64,000 nucleotides of DNA, from positions 50,225 through 114,224 of the IMG/VR virus record IMGVR_UViG_3300049596_000182, one strand, 5' to 3'. Below are positions 33,131 through 41,905 of this stretch, one piece after another. How positions within the stretch are numbered: position 1 is the stretch's first letter; the number at the start of each line of letters is the position of its first letter. A program made the position numbers and the translations under genes. Under the pieces are notes generated by a model. That model made no database searches. It was not told the DNA's origin and saw only the letters and a program-made list of their open reading frames with translations. This DNA is from a virus.

Positions 33131-33250
33131 ATGGAGTCAGTTTTAGTAGGAGCTCTAATATCTGTTATAGTGGCAACACCTATATCTATATTATGGGTGC
33201 ACTTAATTACCAAACAAAAAGAGTACGAAGATGAACATACTGATTTATGA
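33131..33250 (+). CDS. Tiny single-pass membrane protein
   Basis: 39 residues with a membrane helix (LVGALISVIVATPISILWVHLI) and a charged C-terminus. The stop (TGA, 33248-33250) lies 17 bases inside the polymerase gene, whose ATG is at 33231. The start has the usual ACAAATAAC leader. It may help couple translation of the polymerase. Confidence 0.55.
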   Translation: MESVLVGALISVIVATPISILWVHLITKQKEYEDEHTDL

Positions 33251-35183
33251 CATAGAGACTATGCAGGAGCTGTTTCTAATAGGTATATACAATCCTGATA
33301 CACAACAGTGGTATGAATTCCAGGTGAGTAGAAATATTAACCAATTAGATGCATTTCACAGGTTTACAGAGGAGCACGCTGATTACTATTGGGTTGGGTA
33401 TAACAATCTACGCTTTGATAGTCAGGTGGTTGAGTGGGTATTACGTAATCATGGTGACTGGTATGATCTAAGTGCATTAGAAGTGTGTGCTAAAATAGCA
33501 CAGAAAGCTGCTGATGTGATACATGATGCTAACTATGATGTATTTCCTGAGTATAGAGAAGAATGGCTCACCCTCAAACAGATAGACCTATTCAGAGTGA
33601 ATCACTATGATAATAAGAACAGACGTGTATCACTAAAAAGGTTAGAGTTTGAGATGGATCTTCCAAACATTGAAGAGATGCCTATTCATCATACTAAAAC
33701 TGATATGACTGATGAGGAGATACAGCTCACTGTTGACTATTGTCGTAATGATATATATGCTACATATGAATTCTATTTGGTAACTATTGGTCAAACAGAC
33801 CATCCTTTATACAAGGGTAATAATCAAATAGAGCTCAGACAGGATATATACAACGAGTTTGGTATTCCTTGCTTAAACTATTCTGACAGTAAGATAGGTG
33901 ATGAGATGATTAAGAAGTATTACTGTCAAGAGAAGAACATATCCTATGGTGATTTACCAAAGAAGGGATATTTTAGAAAGCAAGTGAGAGCCAAAGATTG
34001 TATTGCTCACTATGTGGATTTCCAGACACCAGAGCTACAAGCATTCTTAAAACATGTAAAGAAGCAGATATTCACACTCACTGATGATTTTAAAGAGTCA
34101 TTGGTATTTATGGATAACACTTACACATTTGCCAAGGGTGGGTTACATACAGAGAACAAGCCTAAGATATTTGAAGCTGATGAAGATAACATCATAGTTG
34201 ACTGGGATGTTAGTTCATACTATCCAGCTATCATCATTAACAATGGTAAATATCCACAACATTTGGGTAAAGAGTTTCTTAGAGGATACAAACAGATGTT
34301 TGAGAAGAGACTAGAACTTAAACCCTTGGCTAAGAAGGATAAGAAGATAGCTGGTATTGTTGGAGCATTAAAGCTTGCAGTTAACTCTGTATATGGTAAA
34401 AGCTCTGATATGCTATCCTGGCTTTATGATAGACAACTAACTATGTTCACCACTATTACAGGTGAGCTGAGCTTACTAATGCTTATTGAGGCATATGAAT
34501 TAGCTGGCATACGTGTAATATCTGCTAATACAGACGGAGTGACAATACTTGTAAAAAATGCAAGTTTTGATACTATGACTGCTATTAATAAGTGGTGGAT
34601 GGATGTAACTCAGTATGAGCTAGAACGCACTGATTATCAGAAGATTATATTCTCAACAGTAAATGACTATTTAGCAATTAAAACCAATGGAGAAATTAAA
34701 AAGAAAGGTGACTTCCTCACTGACTTTGAGTTACACAAAAATAAGTCAGCTAGGATTGTACCTATTGCTCTCGAGCATTATTTTGTTAATGATATCCCTG
34801 TGGCTGATACCATTCATAATCATACAAACATATATGATTTTTGTCTCAGGCAGAAAGCGAGCAAAGATTTCCATTATGAAGGAGTAGCCAATGGTAAGAA
34901 AACAGTGTACAATAAGCTAATCAGGTATTATGTGTCTAATAAGGGTGAGAAGCTGTTAAAGGTTAAGAACCCTGAATGTCAATCTAATGCTGCTGATGTT
35001 AGTCAAGTGGAAGCAGGTGAATGGGTGATGCATGTATGTAATCATCTACAACCAGATCATCCTCTGGATAACATTAATTATGCTTATTACATAGAACGTG
35101 CTGAACGTATTATCAGCAAAATACAGTTAGAAGGTAAAAAGAGAAAGATGACAATCAATCCTAATCAATTAAGTTTATTCTAA
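33231..35183 (+). CDS. Family B DNA polymerase
   Basis: 650 residues. The 3'-5' exonuclease begins with DIET at 7-10. Polymerase motifs: A, DVSSYYPAI near 326-334; B, KLAVNSVYGKSS near 381-392; C, NTDG near 433-436, where the usual D-T-D has Asn for the first Asp. The last residues QLSLF match the bacterial sliding-clamp binding motif. It is the replicative polymerase of the module that includes primase, helicase and SSB. Length is short for family B, as in small phage enzymes. The start at ATG 33231 overlaps the tiny membrane gene. Confidence 0.9.
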   Translation: MNILIYDIETMQELFLIGIYNPDTQQWYEFQVSRNINQLDAFHRFTEEHADYYWVGYNNLRFDSQVVEWVLRNHGDWYDLSALEVCAKIAQKAADVIHDANYDVFPEYREEWLTLKQIDLFRVNHYDNKNRRVSLKRLEFEMDLPNIEEMPIHHTKTDMTDEEIQLTVDYCRNDIYATYEFYLVTIGQTDHPLYKGNNQIELRQDIYNEFGIPCLNYSDSKIGDEMIKKYYCQEKNISYGDLPKKGYFRKQVRAKDCIAHYVDFQTPELQAFLKHVKKQIFTLTDDFKESLVFMDNTYTFAKGGLHTENKPKIFEADEDNIIVDWDVSSYYPAIIINNGKYPQHLGKEFLRGYKQMFEKRLELKPLAKKDKKIAGIVGALKLAVNSVYGKSSDMLSWLYDRQLTMFTTITGELSLLMLIEAYELAGIRVISANTDGVTILVKNASFDTMTAINKWWMDVTQYELERTDYQKIIFSTVNDYLAIKTNGEIKKKGDFLTDFELHKNKSARIVPIALEHYFVNDIPVADTIHNHTNIYDFCLRQKASKDFHYEGVANGKKTVYNKLIRYYVSNKGEKLLKVKNPECQSNAADVSQVEAGEWVMHVCNHLQPDHPLDNINYAYYIERAERIISKIQLEGKKRKMTINPNQLSLF

Positions 35184-35359
35184 TGGGAAAATCACAATTT
35201 AAAATAGCAGCAGATCTAGTAGTAGAAGACTGCAAAGAGAATGGATATACATATCCTTCAGCATCAAATTACTATTGTGCTTATGTAAAATTCTTTATAG
35301 AGATTAATAGTAATTTTGATATAGACAAATTCGATGATTACATAATAAAAAGAATCTAA
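35183..35359 (+). CDS. Small hypothetical protein coupled to polymerase gene
   Basis: 58 residues (KSQFKIAADLVVEDCKENGYTYPSASNYYCAYVKFFIEINSNFDIDKFDDYIIKRI), starting on the TAATG that also ends the polymerase gene. Helical, with two cysteines. No family recognised. Confidence 0.6.
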   Translation: MGKSQFKIAADLVVEDCKENGYTYPSASNYYCAYVKFFIEINSNFDIDKFDDYIIKRI

Positions 35360-35360
35360 C

Positions 35361-35618
35361 ATGATACAAGCACAATCACTCGAAGGCAGACAATTTTATA
35401 TTGATGCATGGGGAATGACTATGACCAGCAGAAGAGCATATGAACCAGAACTAAAACAAGTAGTAGAAGACAATGGTCCTACATGCATTATTGCTGAGGT
35501 TAAAGGTGGTAAACCTGTGGAACATTCTAGACAAGAATGGTCTAGAGAATCAATAGAGAACCAATTAAAGAGTTTTCCTGCATATAGACATATTAACGGA
35601 TATCAATTAACATTATAA
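35361..35618 (+). CDS. Small hypothetical protein
   Basis: 85 residues, alpha/beta, with RQFYIDAWGMTMTSRRAYEPELKQVVEDNGPTCIIAEVKGGK. It shares one base with the next gene (35618). Function unknown. Confidence 0.55.
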   Translation: MIQAQSLEGRQFYIDAWGMTMTSRRAYEPELKQVVEDNGPTCIIAEVKGGKPVEHSRQEWSRESIENQLKSFPAYRHINGYQLTL

Positions 35619-35872
35619 TGGCAAAGATTAATAGAGAAAATATTTCAGAGCACTTGCTTGATTATCAATTAGATATGATTGGTAAATCAATGCAAGAGGC
35701 TTATATGACAAGAGAATGGTACAATAAATGGACCTTGACACAAGAGCAACACGATCAGTTCAAAACTTATGCATTACCACTATTAAAGAAGGTGTTTAAA
35801 TGCAGTAAGTCAAAAGCTGAAAGCATATTTGACTTTTTTGATTTACAATTTGGATTACGTATAAAGGGATAG
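35618..35872 (+). CDS. Small hypothetical protein
   Basis: 84 residues, helical and aromatic (HLLDYQLDMIGKSMQEAYMTREWYNKWTLTQEQHDQFKTYALPLLKKVFKCSKSKAESIFDFFDL). Similar small proteins occur in Bacteroidota phages, as far as I recall, without known function. It starts on the last base of the preceding gene. Confidence 0.6.
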   Translation: MAKINRENISEHLLDYQLDMIGKSMQEAYMTREWYNKWTLTQEQHDQFKTYALPLLKKVFKCSKSKAESIFDFFDLQFGLRIKG

Positions 35873-35874
35873 TT

Positions 35875-36051
35875 ATGTCTGAACAAAAATATATAATAAG
35901 ACCTGTACATTTAAAACAACCGTATTCCCTTAATAATAGAACAGTTAACTGGTGGATATTTACTATGATTCCTAAGAAAAAGAAACATAGTGGTCCGTTT
36001 TATTCTAAGTGGGATGCACAACAAGAATTATATCAAATTTTAAACAGATAA
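35875..36051 (+). CDS. Small basic hypothetical protein
   Basis: 58 residues (YIIRPVHLKQPYSLNNRTVNWWIFTMIPKKKKHSGPFYSKWDAQQELYQILNR), beta-like then helical. It lies between 35872 and the next gene with 2-base gaps on both sides. Function unknown. Confidence 0.55.
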   Translation: MSEQKYIIRPVHLKQPYSLNNRTVNWWIFTMIPKKKKHSGPFYSKWDAQQELYQILNR

Positions 36052-36053
36052 TC

Positions 36054-36431
36054 ATGTTAGGTCTATCAAGAGATTATAAAGATATGATTGAGGATAAATA
36101 TATAGAAAACAAAGGCATATTTACAATTGAAATCAATAAACTACAAGACGAACTTAAACAACCATTAAAAGCCATACAGGTTTTAGAAAAGATGGATGTT
36201 CTTTCGTGTTATAAGAAAGTTATTGAGATGAAAGTTTGTTTTTTAGAAGTAAAATGTTCTAAATATCCTGATAACGTATATGTAAATGCTAGAACTGCTA
36301 TACATAAAGGAAAATACAACAGAGTGTGGGTTAATTATTATGTAGGTAAAAAAGAGGATGTTACAGACAATTTAAGAGAAGCTGCTAAAATAGAGCTAGC
36401 AAAAAAAGCAATTAAAAAATTATTAAAATAA
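36054..36431 (+). CDS. Small basic hypothetical protein
   Basis: 125 residues from ATG 36054; an earlier ATG at 36009 in the same frame would overlap the gene before it and is less likely. The first part is helical (YKDMIEDKYIENKGIFTIEINKLQDELKQPLKAIQVLEKM); the end is Lys-rich. No family recognised. Confidence 0.55.
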   Translation: MLGLSRDYKDMIEDKYIENKGIFTIEINKLQDELKQPLKAIQVLEKMDVLSCYKKVIEMKVCFLEVKCSKYPDNVYVNARTAIHKGKYNRVWVNYYVGKKEDVTDNLREAAKIELAKKAIKKLLK

Positions 36432-36437
36432 TCAATT

Positions 36438-36992
36438 ATGGGAGCAAGTTGGTTTCAACAAACGGGATATGGTAAAACATTAAACGATGCATACAATAGT
36501 GCTTGTGAAGAAGCAGAAGTAGAGTATGGACATCAGGAAGGATATAATGGTACAATCAGCACTACACATAGTGTTAGAGACATTACAGAGGAGTATAAGA
36601 GAAGTAAACTAGACTTAGAACCATTTGTACGTTCTAAGGTGGAAATATTAAACAAAAGAGACTGTTGTTCGATTTGCTTACAAGAGCCTGTTGGAAATAA
36701 GAACAAAACCAAATCTCAGGTGGAGCACCTTGTTACACCAGGTACAAAGAAATGGGTGCTTAAATATGTAGTGTACGATTCACATAATGATAGAATGATA
36801 GCTTCTTGTAATACAAAAGGTGAAGCTGTTACTAAAGCTAGAGCTTATACAGAGAAAACTACAACTCCTACAAATATATGTATGGAGAAGAGCCTTGAGA
36901 AAGGTAATAGAACAGTAGCTAAGATTACATACAAGAAAGCACCAACAGAAAGACCAGGTAAATGGATGTTCTTTGGTTGGGCTGCTGAATAA
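36438..36992 (+). CDS. Hypothetical protein of the replication region
   Basis: 184 residues. Starts GASWFQQTGYGKTLNDAYNSACEEAEVEYGHQEGYNGTI; contains a Cys pair (CCSICLQ) near residue 76-80 and a C-terminal repeat-like beta region (KKWVLKYVVYDSH, FFGW). The first part resembles small conserved phage proteins of unknown function. It precedes the 37003 gene by 10 bases. Confidence 0.6.
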   Translation: MGASWFQQTGYGKTLNDAYNSACEEAEVEYGHQEGYNGTISTTHSVRDITEEYKRSKLDLEPFVRSKVEILNKRDCCSICLQEPVGNKNKTKSQVEHLVTPGTKKWVLKYVVYDSHNDRMIASCNTKGEAVTKARAYTEKTTTPTNICMEKSLEKGNRTVAKITYKKAPTERPGKWMFFGWAAE

Positions 36993-37002
36993 AACAATAA
37001 AT

Positions 37003-37362
37003 ATGAAAAAAGAATTTCTACCGTATCAAGAAGCGTTAGAACTTAAAGAACTAGGCTTTAATGAGAAGTGTGCTGCACATTATTTAGATGTAGATGATTT
37101 AGAGTTAAAATGGCTCATATATAGAAATCTTTCTATTGATACTAATAAGTGTATACAAGCACCTTTATTTCAACAAGCATTTAGATTTTTCAGAGAGAAG
37201 TATGAACTAACTAGTTGGGTATATAATAGCGATAAAGATAATTATTTTTATAGTATATTGCAAAATGGTAGAATCATAAAAGCCCATAAAGATTTTATGG
37301 CTTATGAAGAAGCAGAACTTGCTTGTCTTAAGAACCTAATTGAAATGGTCAAAAACAAATAA
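37003..37362 (+). CDS. Small hypothetical protein
   Basis: 119 residues from ATG 37003, which follows ACAATAAAT; the ATG at 36973 in the same frame overlaps the preceding gene. It is helical (YQEALELKELGFNEKCAAHYLDVDDLELKWL) with a beta middle (FYSILQNGRIIKAHKDFMAYEEAELACLKNLIEM), a pattern I recall in small phage proteins of Bacteroidota. Function unknown. Confidence 0.6.
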   Translation: MKKEFLPYQEALELKELGFNEKCAAHYLDVDDLELKWLIYRNLSIDTNKCIQAPLFQQAFRFFREKYELTSWVYNSDKDNYFYSILQNGRIIKAHKDFMAYEEAELACLKNLIEMVKNK

Positions 37363-37365
37363 CCT

Positions 37366-37479
37366 ATGGCAACATCAACATGCTGTGGAGCACAAACCAC
37401 AATGCCTGAAATAGGTATATGCCCAGATTGCTTAGAACATTGTGATTGGGAAGAAGAAGAATCATATAAAACTAATTAA
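37366..37479 (+). CDS. Tiny zinc-finger-like protein
   Basis: 37 residues with CC at 6-7 and C-P-D-C-L-E-H-C around 19-26, which could bind one zinc ion. It fills the gap between 37362 and 37482 and has a CCTATGG start. Function unknown. Confidence 0.55.
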   Translation: MATSTCCGAQTTMPEIGICPDCLEHCDWEEEESYKTN

Positions 37480-37481
37480 TT

Positions 37482-37712
37482 ATGTCAGATATATCAGCAT
37501 GCAATGGTGGTAGTTGTCCATTAAGACTACACTGCCACAGATACACTTGCCCTAAAGAAGAATTAGGACAATCTTATTTTCAAGACCCTCCATATGAAAT
37601 GAGCATGATAACAAGTGAGCTATTTAACTCAGTTGGTGTTATGACATTCACATGCCCTTTCTTTTGGAACAATAAAGACTTTAAAGATGAAAGACCAAAG
37701 CTTGAAAATTAA
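37482..37712 (+). CDS. Cysteine-rich small protein
   Basis: 76 residues with CNGGSCPLRLHCHRYTC (residues 7-23) and a later CP; metal binding is likely. The C-terminus overlaps the next gene by 26 bases. I recall the sequence ISACNGGSCPLRLHCHRY as a small conserved protein of Bacteroidota phages and mobile elements, but no function. Confidence 0.6.
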   Translation: MSDISACNGGSCPLRLHCHRYTCPKEELGQSYFQDPPYEMSMITSELFNSVGVMTFTCPFFWNNKDFKDERPKLEN

Positions 37713-37893
37713 CGAAGATTTCGAGAGGGAATTTCTTAAAGATTTAGTATATTTGCAAGAAGAGAGCTATGAGCTTGATAAACAAATCCAGAAGGAGTTA
37801 AACAAGTTTAGAGAGCCAGCAGCTATATTTATTGTGGATACAGATAAAATCTTAGAGAGAGATGAAGTTAGACATAACGTACTTCCATTTTGA
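37687..37893 (+). CDS. Small acidic helical protein
   Basis: 68 residues (INEDFEREFLKDLVYLQEESYELDKQIQKELNKFREPAAIFIVDTDKIL), overlapping both neighbours (26 and 32 bases). A coiled coil is predicted. It sits directly before the replisome organiser, which it may help express or bind. Confidence 0.55.
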   Translation: MKDQSLKINEDFEREFLKDLVYLQEESYELDKQIQKELNKFREPAAIFIVDTDKILERDEVRHNVLPF

Positions 37894-38485
37894 GGAACTA
37901 CTTAAAAGAGGATACAATCTAGATGTTGTATTCCTATTAAAGCTTATAGAAGAGAATTATGATGTTCGTGCATTACGAACTGATAACATTAAGATAGAAG
38001 CTCTTTATCAGACGTTAGTTAGGAAAGGATTGATAACAGAAAAGGGACTAACGCTCACAGGTAAAGAGCTTCTAAAATTTATTAACATCAAAGAACCAAC
38101 TGTTAGAATACAGAAGAAGGTTGACATCACATCAGAGTTTGAAGAGTGGTGGAAAGCTTTTCCAGGTACAGATTCATTTACACACAAAGGGAAGAAGTTC
38201 TCAGGTGGTAGAACATTGAAAAGGACCAAGGAAGACTGTCAGTTGAAGTTTGATAAGATATTAGAGGAAGGAGAATATACAGCAAAAGACCTGATAGATT
38301 CATTGAATCTAGATGTGTTACAAAAGAAAGAGAATTCTGTAAAGACAGGGACTAACAGGCTAACATACATGCAAAATAGTCTCACTTATTTAAACCAGCG
38401 TTCTTTTGAACCCTTTATAGACCTATTAAAAGAGGGCTATAATGTGGAAGATAAAGCACCTACAAATGGAGGTACAGATATATGA
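37862..38485 (+). CDS. Replisome organiser/helicase loader-like protein
   Basis: 207 residues. The N-terminal ~75 residues look like a winged helix (IKIEALYQTLVRKGLITEKGLTLTGKELLKF). The C-terminal part has FEEWWKAFPGTDSFTHKGKKF and helical repeats (LKFDKILEEGEYTAKDLIDSL, LTYMQNSLTYLNQRSFEPFIDLL), a pattern known from DnaD-like and replication-organiser proteins. It lies two genes upstream of the DnaB-like helicase, the usual place for an origin-binding loader. Confidence 0.7.
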   Translation: MKLDITYFHFEELLKRGYNLDVVFLLKLIEENYDVRALRTDNIKIEALYQTLVRKGLITEKGLTLTGKELLKFINIKEPTVRIQKKVDITSEFEEWWKAFPGTDSFTHKGKKFSGGRTLKRTKEDCQLKFDKILEEGEYTAKDLIDSLNLDVLQKKENSVKTGTNRLTYMQNSLTYLNQRSFEPFIDLLKEGYNVEDKAPTNGGTDI

Positions 38486-38667
38486 AAAATGAAATTTTGG
38501 TATGTAAAGAATGTGGATCAGCAGATTCTATTCAAATAAAAGTTTGGCAGTATGTAAACTCTGGTGAGTTTGCAGCTGACTGTATAGAGGACAGAAATAA
38601 TGCATGGTGTGAAGATTGCGAAGAACACGTTGAGTTTATAGCAAAAGAAGAATATGAAAAAAAGTAA
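38482..38667 (+). CDS. Small zinc-ribbon protein
   Basis: 61 residues with C-K-E-C at 8-11 and C-E-D-C at 43-46, forming one zinc ribbon (VCKECGSADSI...WCEDCEEHVEF). It overlaps the loader-like gene by 4 bases (ATGA) and precedes the helicase by 3 bases. Function unknown. Confidence 0.65.
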   Translation: MKNEILVCKECGSADSIQIKVWQYVNSGEFAADCIEDRNNAWCEDCEEHVEFIAKEEYEKK

Positions 38668-38670
38668 TCT

Positions 38671-39735
38671 ATGAGTTTTGAAGACTTAAAAAAACAGGTA
38701 CAGGCAGGCTTAGAGGGTAGGAATGGTGGTATACCTATGGGGTTTGATAGACTTAATAGATATATTGGTATTAGAAAGTCCATATATACGCTTATAGGTG
38801 GTCTCACAGGTTCTGGTAAGACTAGCTTTATTGATGATGCATACGTGCTTAATCCATTTGATTGGTATATAAGCAAAGAGAATAAAACAAACATCAAGCT
38901 AAGGATTATATACAGATCCATGGAGAGAAGCAGAACCTATAAGATGGCTAAATGGGTAGGTAGAAGAATATTCATCGATCATGGTATAACTATCACAGTT
39001 AATAAACTGTTGGGCTGGAATGATAGAATGACCAAAGATGAGCATGATCTATTTCTAATGTATGAAGACTATATAGGAGAAATGAGCGAAGTGATTACAA
39101 TTATTGATGGTCCAGAGAATGCTGTTGGTATTGCCAAAGAGTTAAAGGCACATGCTTTACAGAATGGAACTATTGAGCAGCTGGATGAATACAATAAGAA
39201 GTATGTCCCCACAAATGAGAATGAAATCACTATGGTTGTTATCGATCATATAGGTTTATTAAAAACTACACAAGCCCAGCCTACAAAGAAAGATGCTATT
39301 GATAAGATGAGTGATGAGCTCAGATATGCTAGAGACTTCTATGGATATAGTCCTGTTGTTGTTAGTCAGTTCAATAGGAGCATTTCTAACATGGCAAGAT
39401 TAAAGAGTGGTGATGTAGAACCACAACTAGAAGACTTTGCAGAGAGTTCAAGCACGCAGAATGATGCTGATGTTGTACTAGGATTGTTTGACCCAATGAG
39501 ATATAAAGTGGCTGATCCATCAGGCTATGAATTAGATAAGCTAAAAGATGGATATGGTGCCAAGTATTTTAGATCTCTCAGGCTAATTAAGAATAGCTAT
39601 GGTGAAGATGATGTTAGAATAGGCTTAGGCTTCTTAGGAAGCATTGGTATGTTCAAAGAACTGCCTAGAGTGAGAGACATTACAGAAGCGGATTATACAG
39701 CAGTCGTGAATAAATCATTTTTCCTAAACAAATAA
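38671..39735 (+). CDS. Replicative DnaB-like helicase
   Basis: 354 residues. RecA-like core with Walker A GGLTGSGKTS at 43-52, Walker B MVVIDHIG near 192-199, SQFNR (sensor/arginine region) and PQLEDFAESSSTQNDADVVLGLFDP, a typical DnaB pattern. The N-terminal helical domain of cellular DnaB is absent, as in the short helicases of many phages. It unwinds DNA at the fork together with the loader-like protein, primase and PolB encoded around it. Confidence 0.88.
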   Translation: MSFEDLKKQVQAGLEGRNGGIPMGFDRLNRYIGIRKSIYTLIGGLTGSGKTSFIDDAYVLNPFDWYISKENKTNIKLRIIYRSMERSRTYKMAKWVGRRIFIDHGITITVNKLLGWNDRMTKDEHDLFLMYEDYIGEMSEVITIIDGPENAVGIAKELKAHALQNGTIEQLDEYNKKYVPTNENEITMVVIDHIGLLKTTQAQPTKKDAIDKMSDELRYARDFYGYSPVVVSQFNRSISNMARLKSGDVEPQLEDFAESSSTQNDADVVLGLFDPMRYKVADPSGYELDKLKDGYGAKYFRSLRLIKNSYGEDDVRIGLGFLGSIGMFKELPRVRDITEADYTAVVNKSFFLNK

Positions 39736-39737
39736 AC

Positions 39738-39938
39738 ATGAGTATAAAAACAAAAGTATATAACACGCTACCAAGTAAAAAAGACCATTGGTGGCAGGTT
39801 GTAGTATTGCCTACAGTTAGTATTATGAACAACATACAGAAATATGATCCATACGTGGCTATCAATTTTGAATGGTTATTTTGGTCATTTACTACAATTA
39901 TAAGCTATGGCAAAAAAGGAAATCTCTTTACGAGATAA
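39738..39938 (+). CDS. Small hypothetical protein
   Basis: 66 residues, aromatic (PSKKDHWWQVVVLPTVSIMNNIQKYDPYVAINFEWLFWSFTTIISY), with a strongly hydrophobic second half that could be membrane associated. It overlaps the SF2 helicase gene by 32 bases. The sequence pattern is familiar from Bacteroidota phages; no function is known. Confidence 0.6.
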   Translation: MSIKTKVYNTLPSKKDHWWQVVVLPTVSIMNNIQKYDPYVAINFEWLFWSFTTIISYGKKGNLFTR

Positions 39939-40995
39939 GAGGCAACAGGAGTTTGCTGAGGTGTTCCTAAAACATGGAAAGTTTGGTATTCTAAACTTAT
40001 GTCCTAGATTTGGGAAGATCTATACAACTATCAACATATTAGAGAAACTAGACAAAGATATCAACATCCTGATAGCCTATCCAGATCTTAAGATTAAAGA
40101 GGCTTGGGAAGCTGATTTCAAGACTAGAAAATACAAGAATCCCTACATAACGTACACTACACACTTATCTATTAAAAAGCACACAGGGGGTGTATTTGAC
40201 CTAGTAATACTAGATGAGATACATTTGCTGTCAGAAGCACAAATAGAGGCTGTAAAGGAGCTAAAATGCGTAAGTGTGCTTGGTCTTACAGGAACATTAG
40301 CTAGTAATACAGAAAGGACCCTCAATGAGGAGCTTGGACTGAATGTATTAGCTACCTATCCAATAGAACAAGCTATTGCAGAAGGTGTTATTACAGACTA
40401 TGAAATCACTGTGATAAAAGTGTCTTTGGATGATAAGCGTATTAACGATTATAAAGGGAAGAAGCGTACAGAGAAGAAACAATTTGATAGCTATGCATGG
40501 GTGATTGATCAGCTAGAAAGACAAGGAAAAGCAACAATGTTCCTACGTCTAGCTAGAATGAGAATCATACAGAACAGTGTAGCTAAAATGGAGAAGACAA
40601 GAGAAATCTTAGCTAAATACAAGCAAGATAGAATCTTGGTATTTTGTGGTGTTACTAAAATAGCTGACACACTTGGTATTCCTTCCTATCACAGTAAATC
40701 TACGGAGAAAGAAATCTTTACAGATTTTGCTGCAGGTAAGGGAAATCATTTGGCTGTTGTTAAGATAGGTAACACAGGTGTAACTTACAAACCACTTAAC
40801 AAGGTGATTATCAATTACTTTGATAGTAATGCAGAAAACCTTGCTCAGAAGATTAATAGATGTATGGCTATGGAATACAACACTCCAGACAAGAAAGCCC
40901 ATATATACATCATATCTTCTAATGAGGAAGTGGAATTAAAATGGCTCAAGAAAGCTCTTGAGTTCTTTGACAAATCAAAAATTAAGTATCTATGA
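39907..40995 (+). CDS. SF2 DNA helicase/translocase (UvsW-like)
   Basis: 362 residues. Motif I is PRFGKIYTT at 33-41, where the usual Thr after Lys is Ile; motif II is DEIH at 103-106; motif III GLTGT around 130; motif VI is a weak QKINRCM near 325. It looks like a short SF2 protein of the UvsW/RAD25 type that acts in replication restart and branch migration. The Walker A variation may lower ATPase activity. It overlaps genes on both sides by a few bases. Confidence 0.8.
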   Translation: MAKKEISLRDKRQQEFAEVFLKHGKFGILNLCPRFGKIYTTINILEKLDKDINILIAYPDLKIKEAWEADFKTRKYKNPYITYTTHLSIKKHTGGVFDLVILDEIHLLSEAQIEAVKELKCVSVLGLTGTLASNTERTLNEELGLNVLATYPIEQAIAEGVITDYEITVIKVSLDDKRINDYKGKKRTEKKQFDSYAWVIDQLERQGKATMFLRLARMRIIQNSVAKMEKTREILAKYKQDRILVFCGVTKIADTLGIPSYHSKSTEKEIFTDFAAGKGNHLAVVKIGNTGVTYKPLNKVIINYFDSNAENLAQKINRCMAMEYNTPDKKAHIYIISSNEEVELKWLKKALEFFDKSKIKYL

Positions 40996-41204
40996 ATTTA
41001 GAATTATTAGAAGAAACCACTCCAGGAAGCGGTACAATGTATGTAGTTAGATTAGATGGTTCAGCTGTTAAATGGTTTGCTCACAAAGCTGATGCAGATA
41101 AGTATTATGAAGAAATTGTTGCTAATCCAGATTTATTAAAACCTCAAAAAAATATTTTGAAATCTCAGGAAATTACCTTATCTTTGGAGCAAACAAATAA
41201 CTAA
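40992..41204 (+). CDS. Small hypothetical protein
   Basis: 70 residues, beta-rich first half (LEETTPGSGTMYVVRLDGSAVKWFAHKADADKYYEEI). It overlaps the helicase gene by 4 bases. The second half looks unstructured. No family recognised. Confidence 0.55.
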   Translation: MNLELLEETTPGSGTMYVVRLDGSAVKWFAHKADADKYYEEIVANPDLLKPQKNILKSQEITLSLEQTNN

Positions 41205-41213
41205 ATATTAAAC

Positions 41214-41885
41214 ATGGCAAGCAAATTAATTGGTATTGTTGGTCCAACAGGGACTGGCAAGTCAACATCAGTGAAACATTTAGACCACAAAGAAACATTC
41301 ATCATTAACGTAGCAAAGAAAGAGCTTCCATTCAAAGGAGCAGAAAAGCTATACAATGCTGAGAACAAGAATTACAAAGAGATGGATGATGCCATCGCTA
41401 TCGTTCAACAGTTAGTGAAGATATCAGAAGGGCAACCACACATCAAGAACGTTATTATTGAAGACTCTAATTACATTATGGGTTTCAATATTGTATCAAA
41501 AGCTGACCAAGTGGGCTTTACCAAATTTAGCTTAATGGCTAAGGACATGGTAGAACTATTTAGAACAGCAAGAAAGTTAAGAAATGATCTTAAAGTGTTC
41601 TACTTTACACACCCAGAGACTATTGAAGACTCAGGTGAGATTGTAGGATACAAGATTAAGACAGCAGGTAAGTTAATTGACAACCAAATTGTATTGGAAG
41701 GATTATTAACCATCTGTTTATATACACACGTGGAAGAGTCAAAAGATGGCACAGCCACATATAATTTTGTAACTAACAGATTCAAGAAGTATCCAGCAAA
41801 GAGTCCAGATGGTATGTTTGCTGACATCAAGATTCCAAATAACTTACAGCTTGTAGTAGACACAATTGACGAATATTATAAATAA
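41214..41885 (+). CDS. Sak4-like RecA-type ATPase
   Basis: 223 residues. Walker A GPTGTGKST at 10-18 and a Walker B-type IIEDSN near 79-84. The length, the PFKG motif after the first helix, and the neighbouring SSB-like gene fit the Sak4 family of phage ATPases that promote single-strand annealing recombination. It probably works with the SSB encoded 20 bases behind it. Confidence 0.75.
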   Translation: MASKLIGIVGPTGTGKSTSVKHLDHKETFIINVAKKELPFKGAEKLYNAENKNYKEMDDAIAIVQQLVKISEGQPHIKNVIIEDSNYIMGFNIVSKADQVGFTKFSLMAKDMVELFRTARKLRNDLKVFYFTHPETIEDSGEIVGYKIKTAGKLIDNQIVLEGLLTICLYTHVEESKDGTATYNFVTNRFKKYPAKSPDGMFADIKIPNNLQLVVDTIDEYYK

Positions 41886-41905
41886 CAATTAAAACTAGAA
41901 AAACA

